Of a DNA stretch of 64,000 nt, positions 9,247 through 19,959 are shown piece after piece; the stretch's first letter is position 1; each line of letters begins with the position of its first letter. Origin of the DNA: Taxillus chinensis (lineage: Eukaryota; Streptophyta; Magnoliopsida; Santalales; Loranthaceae). The translations under genes and the position numbers were made by a program. Location: positions 47,457,682 through 47,521,681 of the forward strand of contig CM042087.1 of NCBI GenBank assembly GCA_023512835.1, written 5' to 3'. The notes beneath the pieces are model-generated. The model searched no databases and was not told where the DNA came from. It saw only the letters and a list, made by a program, of their open reading frames with translations.

Positions 9247-11730
9247 TGTCACGCCCCCGAATTCCAGGGAACCCGGAACCGGGTACATGACTTCCCCTTG
9301 CCTGCACCGAAAGGTCAAGGGTTGGTGACTAGCACCATTAGAGACTACACCGCGGGGTCTTGTCTCAAATATGCAACCCTGTACGGTCATACACCAAGGT
9401 AATCTGTACTTTCCCATATATCATCATGCATACAAAGAGTCAAACAATCATACAGACATCACATCATACAGTATGCAAATACAACTGTCCACGGACCCAT
9501 GTCCGGGATATCACATAAAACAATACAGAATATAACTGTATCATACATCAGAGTAGTGGGCGTCCTCCAGGAAGAAAGTCCTCCACTAGTCTCGGGTCAC
9601 ACCTGAAAAGGGTAAACAACAAGTAGGGGTGAGCGGCAAGCTCAGTAGGTGACCCTAACACTCCACATTATGCAACACATATAAGTCTATACTATATGCT
9701 CGGTGTACTCGTGCACCGTGTAGTGTGCACAAATATCGAGGACTCGGCTGCAACAAATATCGGGACAACTTGTCCACGATCCTCCATGGGATCCCGGCTC
9801 GGGGCACTCAGCCCTAGCTCCACGAGCTCAACGGCTCAACTCAGGCCTTAGCCTGTCCACAGTATGATATGCCCGGCCCACGGTCGCCACACGGGCCTGC
9901 CATCGGTTCATATGCCTTGCCACGTCAACAGCTAGCACCATCGGTGCATCACGGTGAGAACCCAAACAAGTCACGGAGTCCATGCCCCAATACCTCACAT
10001 CAACCTACTAACATTAGTATGGCATGTCATTTTCAACATTTCCTTTAGACTGCAGCCGGTATTCACAAGTAAGTCTTTAATCCTTGATTTATGAAGGAAG
10101 TACCCATAAGACTATTTTCTTGAAATTAAAAGTCCCGGCATTGGGTTCCCTTATCATAAATAAGATAATCTGATTTTTGGGAATTTTTCTGAGATGTCTA
10201 ACCCCACTTTCCAAAAACTCACCACTACGAACTTTTGGGTTTTTACGAGATTTTACACTAAATCCCAATTTTCACATTTTGAAATAGTGGGAATTAATTT
10301 TTCTAGTATTTTTCTTTGAATCCAAATGGGGGGTACTTCGTTATTTACATTGTAACTTAAGTATAAATGTGTAGATGGGTATAGGTTGCAATGTAAATAG
10401 GTCCAGTCCAGTCAAACTGTATTTCGAATCTGCCTTTACTGTATTTCAAATGTGTATTTTCGAATCTCTTTTCGGACTGCCTTCGACCCTCGAACCTACA
10501 CTCGAACTACCTTCGAAGTACCCATGAACTACCTTCGAAACTCCCTTCAAAGTACCTTCGAACCTTCGAAACGATACTCGAAAATTGCACATTCAACACT
10601 CGAAATGACACTACATCGAACCTACCTTCAAACCTTCGAAACTGCACATTCGAAATTTCCAATTTCCAGTCGATCTCATCGGTCGTTCTCTACCCGATTC
10701 ACGACGATTCTTGTTTCATCATCGTTTTTCAATTGTTTCTCGTCTGGATTCAACCCAGAAACCTCCAGACCTTTCGGAATCTCATAAAACTCATACCTAA
10801 TACTATATATTAGGTTTTAAATCACGTCTTTACCCCTCGGAACGCATTTTAAATACAAGATTCAACCCAAAAATTGGTTTTTCCCCAAATTCTAGGGTTC
10901 AACACGAATTTGCATGATTTCATCAAATTCTTACATGTTAATCCAAAAAAACAGCAAGAAAAGGGTGAAGAATCAATGGAACACCTACCTGGAATGATTC
11001 TTGATGCTTGAACGAGCTTAAAACGCCCCAAATCGAAGGCTCCAAGCTTCCTTCCCTCTTTCTCTCTCTTTCTCTCTCCAACGCAGATGCAGAAACGTTG
11101 AAACGTAACGTGGAAGCTCTCTTTCCCCCTATTTATTTTTTATATGCCAGTCAACTGACCTAGTCAACCATTGACCCAGTCAATAATTGACCTCCAAGGT
11201 CCCGAACTCCAAATTGAGTCAAACTACAGTCAAAACGCTCGAAATGACGAGCACAACACTAAACAGATATTATTACACTCAAATGACCGCTCAAATGCAA
11301 AGTCAACCAATAAACCCCAAAAAGTCAATAATCGGGTCAAACGGGACCCCGACTCGGAATCGGGCCCAAGTACAGTCAAAATGCTCACATTGACGGCTAC
11401 ACTACCGTCCAGATAGTTACATTCCCATAGAATGACTATCTCTCAAGACTACCCAAATACGAGTCTTTACATCCTCCCCACCTTAGGACTTTTCGTCCTC
11501 GAAAATAAAACACATGCCCAAATGACATAGCAAAATTCAAGCTCAATGTCCCAACAACAAAACATCAAACATGATCACCGATCACACAGGTCCAATGCAA
11601 CTCACAACAAGCCAAAAAGGCTTCACAATATTTAACAACAACAAGCTAAACCAAGCTTAACCACATCTCAAACAACATATGCAAAACAAATGCATAAAAC
11701 ATAACTCATACCTCAGGGAAGGTCCTCACA
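9247..11730 (-). repeat. 5' LTR of the chromovirus (right copy, A2)
   Basis: This LTR is 2,484 bp, beginning TGTCACGCCCCC and ending GGTCCTCACA on the plus strand. It matches 1653-4128 throughout. Compared with that copy, many differences fall where this copy has CAGT, ACTG or CTGT words. It contains the TTCGAA-type array at 10478-10660, the fossil end plus fossil PPT at 11461-11484, and the conserved LTR box at about 9621-9654. Confidence 0.93.
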
Positions 11731-11735
11731 TTTTC
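11731..11735. repeat. Target-site duplication, right copy (TTTTC)
   Basis: TTTTC directly follows the right LTR and matches 1648-1652. Confidence 0.85.
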
Positions 11736-12455
11736 TACCTAATAAAAAATAATAATAATAAAGAAAACAACAAAAAAAAACAAACAAATGAATGTGTTTT
11801 TTTTTCAAAAAAACAAAATGGGTTTTCCAAAAAAAAAAAGAAAACAAAGAAAACAAAGAAAACAAAACAAAACAAAAAACAAAAAATAAAAACCAAACAA
11901 AAACAAAAAAAAAACAAAAGGGGTAAACGAAACAAAAGCTTTCAAACACTTTTTTTTCAAAAGGGATTTTTTTTAAACGTTTTTGGCCAAAAAAAAAAAC
12001 TTTTTTCTCAAACACTTGGGTCTTTCAAATGTTTGGGCTTCTCAATATTTTGGGTTTTCAGAAAACATTTTCAAACACATGGGCTTTACAACATTTGGGC
12101 TTTTCAAATACTTTGGCTTTTCAACACTTATCTTTCTTTTATCATTTCTTAGCCTTTCAATAAACATTTGGTTTAGCACTTATAATTAATTTTACTTTGG
12201 TTTTTTCTTTAGACTTTCAGATAACTTAGATTTAAGTAAATAAATAAAAACCAAGCATATCAAACAAAACAAAACAACAAGGATCAAATCATTTAGATGT
12301 TCAGGGTAAATTGGACTTAATTTCATTTTAACAAATAACTTAGAAATAACAATGGTAGACTTTTAGGCCATAGGAAATTCAACTTAGCTTTTTAGACCTG
12401 CCAACTTTAAACAAAACAAGTTAGAAACCTCACAATCTTAAGATAGGTACCGAAA
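11736..12455. other. A-rich low-complexity DNA, no gene
   Basis: Runs of A and CAAAA words dominate 11740-11935. From 12000 to 12150 a short degenerate word of the type CAAACATTTGGGCTTTTCAA is repeated several times. The long open frames here read as poly-Lys/Asn or poly-Phe and reflect composition only. Confidence 0.7.
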
Positions 12456-12690
12456 GGGCGTTGTGGGGGTGTTAGCCCTTCCTACGCGTAATCAACTCCA
12501 AGCCCATCCCAGTGGCATAGATAATTTAGTTTTAGGTGACCAACCGCACCCCAAAAACGGTTGGTGGCGACTCTGTATTTTTCACCATTCGGATGAAGGT
12601 TGGGAGGAACTGCACCCCAAAAGCGGTTTCCCTCCCGAACGAAATGCGGTGATGACAAGATCTAAGAGTCTAGAGACTCTAGACGGCTAG
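12456..12690. other. Possible LTR end of another Ty3 element
   Basis: The text GGGGGTGTTAGCCCTTCCTACGCG, split by length limits into GGGGGTGTTAGCCC and TTCCTACGCG, is followed near 12568-12580 by GGTTGGTGGCGACTCT. This resembles the LTR end plus PBS of Tat/Ogre-type Ty3 elements, where TGGCGACTC is a common PBS form. No coding domain of such an element is visible nearby, so this is a tentative label. Confidence 0.25.
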
Positions 12691-12731
12691 TGGTTCTACA
12701 GATCTAAGGGTTAATGTCGTAGGAACGATCT

Positions 12732-12950
12732 ATGACAATGGCGACAGGGCTTACTCTGGTTTTAGATGGTGATGGCGACAAGACTCTTATAGTCTTGATC
12801 GATCGAGGACAAGCTACAAAGAAGAAGGGAACAATAAGAAGGGCGAAAGGGATGGAGTCAAGTCACTGGATAGCCGCTGGACTGGAGTTGACTGGAGTCC
12901 CAACTCTCGTTCGATCGAAATGGAGGAGACGAGTTGAATTTGCGAGCTAG
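12732..12950 (+). CDS. Small ORF, 72 codons, no recognised family
   Basis: An ATG at 12732 opens 72 codons beginning MTMATGLTLVLDGDGD and ending before TAG at 12948-12950. The product is basic in the middle (KKKGTIRRAKGM) and has no signal peptide or membrane segment. It lies in transposon debris between a possible Ty3 LTR end and a hAT-like end. No promoter or intron support is visible, and it may be a chance frame. Confidence 0.12.
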   Translation: MTMATGLTLVLDGDGDKTLIVLIDRGQATKKKGTIRRAKGMESSHWIAAGLELTGVPTLVRSKWRRRVEFAS

Positions 12951-13014
12951 GTAAGGAAAAAAACGAAAATAATTATGATTATTTGGCTATATATATGGAA
13001 ACACTAAACTTATA

Positions 13015-13125
13015 TTGGGGCGGGCCGGGGTGTGTTGAGCAATATCTGGTCCCGACCCTAAGTCCTATCGGGGAGGGTAAAACCCGATTGGGTCGACGGG
13101 CGGGTTACAATTGTCATCCCTACCC
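13015..13125. mobile_element. hAT-like terminal sequence
   Basis: The GC-rich run GGGGCGGGCCGGGGTGTG is followed by repeated GGGTCG/GGGCGGG words, and the segment ends TTGTCATCCCTA. Read backwards this begins TAGGGATGACAA, a typical end of plant hAT elements of the TAGGG(A/T)TGnCAA type. I found no partner end, so it is an isolated fragment. Confidence 0.4.
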
Positions 13126-14468
13126 AAAAGAATTTACATCATTTATAAATAATTTTAAATTCATCGGACTCTTGTTTTAAAAAATAATCTTATTTTTAAA
13201 AATAATACTATCGTACCAAACGGGTCATTTTTAATGTACGTGTGATGACTTGGGTGCACCTAGCAATTATCACCATGGTTGCAACGTTAGGGATAATAAT
13301 AGTAATGGCCCAAGTGGGGTCACTGAGTATTGAATTTTGCAATAGAAGGATTGTTTGGTGGTTTATTACAAGTAAGGATGGAAATTGAGTTGATGGGTTA
13401 CAGTTAATGCACGGCTAGAGAAAATATATAAATAAAAAATAAAAATGATCATATTGATAATTTTACGTGCTTTGAGAAATTTTTTACGTCTATAGAGCTA
13501 CTGTAATATTTTCACTATAGAAAAAAATACATTGTGTTTACAAACACTCGATCCCCCTACCCAATTACATCCAGAAAATTTTAGCAATAATTCTCTTTAT
13601 TGCTTTCTCTATCTCTAAATATTTCATACGATTGAGAAGGTTGGGGGATGATGAGGTCGAGCATCCAATATGCTTATTTATAGGCATTTATCAGCTTGCC
13701 AAAGTTGAAAAAACACCACGAGGATGTTGCCTTAGTTGACACAAAAAAGGCGCAACGCCCTTCCATCTAGAAGTTGTGTGAAGTAGACTTTTGCACAGTT
13801 GTTTTTCTTGACAGCCATTAGGTGCAGTTTATGACAATCTCCTACTTGAAGACTAATTTGAATCTGTCTTCATACTGATAAGTGCAAAATTTGTCATTAA
13901 ATTTGCACTTAATTTATGGGTTTTAATTTAATATTATATTGAATTAATGCATTTTTATAATGTTTTCATCCATATTAATATTTGTATCACTTTTGTTAAT
14001 TTAATATTTATTTTGAGTAATATTGGTGATTTCTTTATTTTTAATTTAATTACTCAATTTTAATATTAAGTTGAACTAATATAGTATTTGCTTAAAATTG
14101 GAGATGGTTTATATGCTAGTACAAGTCGTGCATGAAAAGTGGACCTGGGGCCATGCTCATTTAATTGGTAATATGGATGAAATTTAATGCATGTGTGTGA
14201 ATGGAAAGTGGGTCTATGAGAATTAATGCCGGAGCGATGAACTGGAAAATTGTTATTGTGTGTTAACACATTAGAAATAAAAGGAAATTTATGTGCCTAT
14301 TTATAGAGGACAAGACGGCCAGCGCTACAGCAACCTTGCACCATAGAATTCGACACCATGGAGTTCTAGCAACGCAGCTGACACAATCTCTCCAACATAG
14401 CGCGCAGCAAGACCCAGACGCCTGATTTTATTCATGCAGTATTGGCGCGACGCTGCAGAATTGTTCCC
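13126..14468. other. AT-rich intergenic DNA, nothing recognised
   Basis: No frame, RNA gene or repeat boundary could be supported. The part from 14290 to 14468 is less AT-rich, but I see no gene in it. It ends at the solo LTR start. Confidence 0.5.
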
Positions 14469-15599
14469 TATCACGCCCCCGAATTCCAGGGAACCCGAAA
14501 CCGGGTACATGACTTCCCCTTGCCCGCACCCGAAAGGTCAAGGGGTTGGTGACTAGCACCAATAGAGACTATACCGCGGGTGCTGTCTCAAATATGCAAC
14601 CCTGTACAGTCATACATCAAGGGTAATCCTGTACTTTTCCATACATCACCATGCATACAATGAGTCAAATAGTCATACAGACATCACATCATACAGTATG
14701 CAAATACAACTGTCCACGGACCCATGTCCGGGATATCACATAAAATAATACAGAATATAATACTGTATCATACATCAGAGTAGTGGGCGTCCTCCTGGAA
14801 GAAAGTCCTCCACTAGTCTCGGGTCACACCTGAAAAGGGTAAACAACAAGTAGGGGTGATCCCAAAACTACATCATGCAACACATATAAGTCTATACTAT
14901 ATGCTCAATGTACTCGTGTGCCAGTGTAGTGTGCACAATCATCGGGACTCGGCCTGCAAACAAACATCGGGACTCAGCCTGCCCACACGGGATAACTTGT
15001 CCACGATCCTCCATGGGATCCCGACTCGAGGGCACTCAGCCCTAGCACCACGAGCTCAATGGCTCACCCAGGCCTTAGGCTGTCCACAGCGCAATATGCC
15101 CGGCCACAGTCACCACAAAGGCCTGCCATCGGTGCATCACGGTGAGAACCCAAATAAGTCACGGAGTCCATGCCCCAATACCTCACACCAACATACTAAC
15201 ATTAGTATGGCATGTCATTCTCAACATTTCCTTTGGACCCGTGCCAGGTCTTCACAAGTAAATCCTCAATCCTTGATTTATGAAGGAAGTACCCATAGCT
15301 AGCTATTTTCTTGAAATCAAAAGTCCCGGCATTGGGTTCCCATATCATAAATAAGATAATCTGATTTTTTGGGGATTTTTTCGAGATATCTAATCCCACT
15401 TTCCAAAAAGTCACCACTACGAACTTTTAGGTTTTTCCGATATTTTACACTAAATCTCAATTTTCACATTTTGAAAGAGTGGGAATTAATTTTTCTAGTA
15501 TTTTTCTTTGAATCCAAATGGGTGGTATTTCGTTATTTACATTGTAACTTAAGTATTACTTGTATAGGTTACGATGTAAATAGGTCCAGTCCAGTGTCC

Positions 15600-15855
15600 A
15601 GTTACACTGTTGGAGCTGCGACTCGTAGCTGCGGGGAACGGCGACTCGTAGCTGCGGAGTGCGGAGCTGCAGCGCGCCTCAAAGACTCGAAGCGAGGCTA
15701 CGATCTTCAACCCTCGGACTACGACCCTACGAACTACGAACCTTCGAACTACGAACTTCAAACCTTCGAAGTACGAACCTTCGAACTACAGGTCTACGAA
15801 CTACGAACTACGAACCTTCAACCTACGAACTACGGGTCTACGAACTATGACCCCG
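15600..15855. repeat. CTACGAAC / GCGACTCGTAGCTGCGG iterated block in A3
   Basis: Two kinds of iteration occur. At 15613-15670 a GC-rich word around CGACTCGTAGCTGCGG appears twice. From 15705 to 15850 words of the form CTACGAACTACGAACCTTCGAA recur in near-tandem. The position matches the TTCGAA block of A1 and A2, but the sequence is clearly different. ORFs across it give Leu-Arg-Thr/Tyr-Glu-rich repeats with no biological meaning that I can see. Confidence 0.75.
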
Positions 15856-16616
15856 AACCCGGATTTTCGTTAGTTCGACCCGAAACGCGCCCAGTCATCT
15901 GTTCATCGTCGTTTTTGCCCTGTTCTTCGTCTGGAACACACACAGAAACTCCTAGACGCTCACTAACATCCCCTGTTTCGCAGCAAACTACGATATCCAC
16001 CTCAAAACGCGTCCGAACGCCTCTAAATTGCGCGAAACAACGAAACACGTATAAAATTCTAGATTTCAGAAATCTAGATCTAAACCCAGATTTCCATGGT
16101 TGACTTATCAACCCTCATGAGAAACACGATAAATCAAACCCCAAAATCACAAAAACATATATCCACAATGATATAAAACAGTTCTTAACCACAGATCTTA
16201 TGCTAAACCATTAGATCTAACCCAAAATTGGTTTTCCCCAAATTCTAGGGTTCATGCTCAAATTTCATAAATCATGATAAATTCGTGCAGATCCAAAACA
16301 AAAGAGAGATAAGAAGTTCAAGGACACCTACTTGAAGTGAATCTTTGAGCTCCGTGAACCCAAATCGCCCCAAATCGCCAAGGCCTCCAAGCTCTCTCTC
16401 TTAAACGAACAAACGTGAAATGTAAAGTGAAAGCTTCTTCTTCTTTTTCTGCTATTTATATTTCTGCCAGTCAACTGACCTAGTCAATAATTGACCTCCC
16501 AACACAAAAATTGACCTCCAAGGCCCCGAACTCCAAATTGAGTCAAAATACAGTCAAAACGCTTGAAATGATGAGTACAATACTAAACAGATATTATTAC
16601 ACCCAAATGACCGCCC

Positions 16617-16621
16617 AAACG
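16617..16621. repeat. Target-site duplication of nested LTR (AAACG), left
   Basis: AAACG precedes TGTCTTGCCC at 16622 and recurs at 19118-19122 right after CCTTACA. After removing the insertion the surrounding family-A LTR reads continuously (...CGCCCAAACG / CAAAGTCAACC...). Confidence 0.9.
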
Positions 16622-19117
16622 TGTCTTGCCCCCAAATCCTTAAAACAACAGAACTAGGAACGCAACTTCCCCACACCACAGGGGTCGGGGGAAGTAGTGT
16701 TCAACCCAACCATGTACAACTCCACAACAGGGGTAGAATTGTACTTCCCAATGCATTCAATTCAAGATTATTAAAATGATACGACATTGCATTCAATTCC
16801 CATAATATCCAACACACAGAATAACTCACATATAAGTTTCAACATCAAGGTTCTACAACTACCACGGACCCAAGTCCGGGAAATAAGATGGCAAAATAAA
16901 ATAAAAATAAATCGGCTACTAAATAAATTCTACACCAAGGATGTCCCGTCCTGTTTCACTATGGCTCCACCAGCTACTCCCTACAACCTGTAGGAAATAA
17001 AAAAAAAGTAGGGTGAGCACGAATGCCCAGTAGGTGGTCCCCATCTCCAGTCTCTCAATACATAAATTCCTAAGTCTCGTATGATCGGTGTATGCTTGTC
17101 CTAGTGTAGTGTCATGCTTCTATCACAATTAAATTTCATTAAATCACAAACAAGACATCCCATCACAATTCCATCATGAAAGGTTCACACCTGGCCATTC
17201 ACCCATCCACGGGATTTCCGTACCAACTCCAGGAGTTTAGTTCACTCTTTTGAAACGACCATATGTGGGACTGTGGTGTCTCAAACGACAACTTGCCACA
17301 TATGGGATCCGGGTTACCACCCACATATGGGGACCTGCGGCCTCTTGCCGGCCCTATGTGGGACCCACGGTTAACCCGACCAGCTCCTCCATCAAATCCG
17401 CATATCTAATCAATAAACACAATATTCAATACAACAACTTTACAAATATTTAATTCATCAATCCAGCACTAACCACAAATAGTATTCAATACAATGAACT
17501 AACAAACATTTAAATCACCAAACTAGTAATAACATACCACAAGAGATATTTATACATAATATAAAATTGACAATGTCAAGCCACATAATATTTCTAATGA
17601 CAAATTAATAAATTCATACTACAAATAATAATTCTTATTATTGGCACTATAATATTAATCCTAACAATATTTATATTTAATTACAATCTCCAGCCCCAAA
17701 CAATATCATTAATTAACTAACGAGATCAAGTTCAAGCAATATCCGTATTAATAACTAACAATATTGGCTTGAGAGTCTAAGTTGTTAAACTAATACTAAC
17801 AAACCTGAGCAAAATACATAATATTTTAGACTAATAACATCAAGCTCAAATCTGACCTCAAACTGAACAGATGGGACCCATCATTAGAGTCAAAGAAGTC
17901 ACAAGAAAACTAGCTCCTAAATTCAAAGGAAACAGGACCGGCCCAGAAGGATCGCTCGAGAAGACTTGCCGACCCATTGGGGCTGGCACTAACCACATGG
18001 AGGGCGGCACAAGTGCCGCCGCCTCCTAAAAAAAACGGGTGGCGAGGGTCCAGCCTCCCTGGCGACGACCAGACTGTCGCCCGACGGTCCGGTGTTGCAT
18101 GGAAGGCCAGGCCGACTGGCCTGGCATTATACTGAATATATTAATAATACTAAATAGTTAGAATTTGTAGAAACGTTGAACCGTGCAGGAACGTGAGACC
18201 ATGCGACCGACCGGTGCAAGAACGTGAGTTGTGAGTTCGACTGGTGCAGGAGCGTGAAGCCGTGCAGTCACATCTGGGAGTCCACCGAGCACGAACACGT
18301 TTGTATATATATATATATATATATATATACACCAAACCATAATTATATATATGAATATATATATATATTTATATATATATAAGCGATTGCTTCCGCTGTG
18401 CCACCCTGAGTGCTAGCCAAGTCCCACGGAAAAAGAAGACGTAATCCCATCGCACCAAAACCCAGCGACCGGATGATGGATACTAACAAATATTCGCATA
18501 CTATTAAAAATAAACATATTTCTCTCCCTAACAGTCCGGATGGTGCAATAGCAGGAATCAAGACACCTACCTGGATATAGTCTCCAAGGATTGAACATCA
18601 GGAACGGATGCTCTCTGTCTTCTTCCTTCACTAGGACTGCACACGCACCAATGTAGGGTTTTCCTACCCTAGGTCACCTCTTTTTATACTAACATATATA
18701 TATATTCTTTTATTTATATATATATTTTTTTATTTTATTATTCAACCTTAAAAGAAAATAGCATCTTATAATAGTGAATAATTTAATAATAATAATCATA
18801 ATAATAATAATAAGGTCAATAATAACATAAGTCTTTATAATAATCCACCCACATTATTAACTCAATAATTACATCAATAATAATAACTACCATAACACTA
18901 ATTTTTATAATAAAAATCACTCAAATTCTTCAATATTTACATTAACAATATTACAATTTTTAATAACCGAACATGTTAAAGTAACAATAACAAAATCACC
19001 ATATTAATAATAATAATAATAACCCAAAATGCTAACGCTAAGGCCATGCTGGTGGATAGGTATTCCAAACTCTATATGGTCCTAACTTTCAACCTCACAC
19101 AAGTACGGGTCCTTACA
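16622..19117 (-). mobile_element. Family-B solo LTR (B1) nested in A3
   Basis: This 2,496-bp solo LTR begins TGTCTTGCCCCC and ends GGGTCCTTACA on the plus strand, with an AAACG duplication. It is related to B2 (52767-54995) in its first ~900 bp. It contains the conserved LTR box at 17008-17037, three GTGCAGGAACGTGA-like words at 18180-18270, (TA)n tracts at 18302-18385 and TAA runs at 18783-18815 and 19003-19022. No gene is present. Confidence 0.9.
18302..18385. repeat. (TA)n microsatellites
   Basis: Two TA-rich runs (about 18302-18330 and 18344-18385) flank a short non-repeat spacer inside LTR B1. The predicted ORFs over them encode poly-Ile/Tyr and were ignored. Confidence 0.9.
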
Positions 19118-19959
19118 AAACGCAAAGTCAACCAATAAACCCCGAAAAGTCAATAATCGGGTCAAATGGGACCCCGACTCGGAATCGGGCCCAAGTACAG
19201 TCAAAATGCTCACATCGATGACTACACTACCGTCTAGATAGTTACATTCCCATAGAATGACTATCTCTCAGAACTACCAAAATACGAGTCCTTACAGCCC
19301 GGCTAGTGAGCCGATGAGTGACCCAAAGCGGACAATACCGTGCTACGGGTGGGCTGGGCTGTTACATATGAATTTATTAATTTATGAGCCAGCGCCAATA
19401 CTTGTGTTTGTAGTAAATTTATGAGCCAACAAAAGATGCATTGAAATTTTCTAATAAATGCATAAACAAAAATTTATGGTAAAATTTTTATGGCAAGAAA
19501 AGTTGTCATTAAAAATGTAATAATACAAGAGATATGACTACGACCCTCCCTGCTTCATTAACTTATTGTGATTAGAGAATGCAATATGCTTGAAATTAGA
19601 TTAACTTACTAATTATCTTATGTTTCAGAATTTTTAAATCAATATTATGTCTTGGGTTCAACATTACTGGAATTTTGATTAGCATTGGTGCCTTGGTAGC
19701 CAGTTGTTTGTTTGTTGGGTTTCTTGGTTTGCTAGTATTTTTTTTCATATTCTTTTGTTAACTTTAATTATTAACTTTTTAATTGTAAATGTTCATCATT
19801 AACTTGCTTTGAAAGGTGTTTAGTGTTAATTATTTTTTAATATATACATAATGCACCATGAAATTGTTTTTTTTGATACTTCAATTCATGTACGATCATT
19901 GCTATATTCTAATATTTATTTGGTAGCTGACATTAACTTAATTCTTTAAGGGATAACAA

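Larger units (their letters stand above)
1653..11730 (-). mobile_element. Ty3/gypsy chromovirus, full length, decayed
   Basis: This 10,078-bp LTR retrotransposon reads on the minus strand. It has two LTRs of about 2.48 kb, a TTTTC duplication on both sides, a PBS complementary to the 3' end of initiator tRNA-Met next to the right-hand (5') LTR, and a purine tract next to the left-hand (3') LTR. The order on the minus strand is Gag with CCHC knuckles, aspartic protease, reverse transcriptase/RNase H, integrase, then a chromodomain. That order with a chromodomain identifies a chromovirus, most like the Tekay/Del group; the group is inferred from the chromodomain and long LTRs. The reading frames carry many frameshifts and stops, so the copy cannot make its own proteins. 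Confidence 0.95.
14469..19294 (-). mobile_element. Family-A solo LTR (A3), split by a nested LTR
   Basis: The segment matches the chromovirus LTR from its start (TATCACGCCCCCG, where the TG end has decayed to TA) to GAGTCCTTACA at 19284-19294. Removing the nested family-B LTR and its duplication (16622-19122) leaves about 2.3 kb. No internal coding sequence follows on either side, so it is called a solo LTR. I found no matching target-site duplication; the right edge abuts the hAT element. Its right end lies at the fossil boundary seen inside A1 and A2. Confidence 0.8.

Noticed and set aside
11679..12152. Long open frames across the A-rich region
   Set aside because: They read as Lys/Asn or Phe runs produced by A- and T-tracts, with no domain and no splice or promoter context.
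15659..15850. Repeat protein encoded by the YELRTFELRT-like frame
   Set aside because: The frame lies within an LTR and results from a DNA tandem word; it is interrupted in the other frames and copies.
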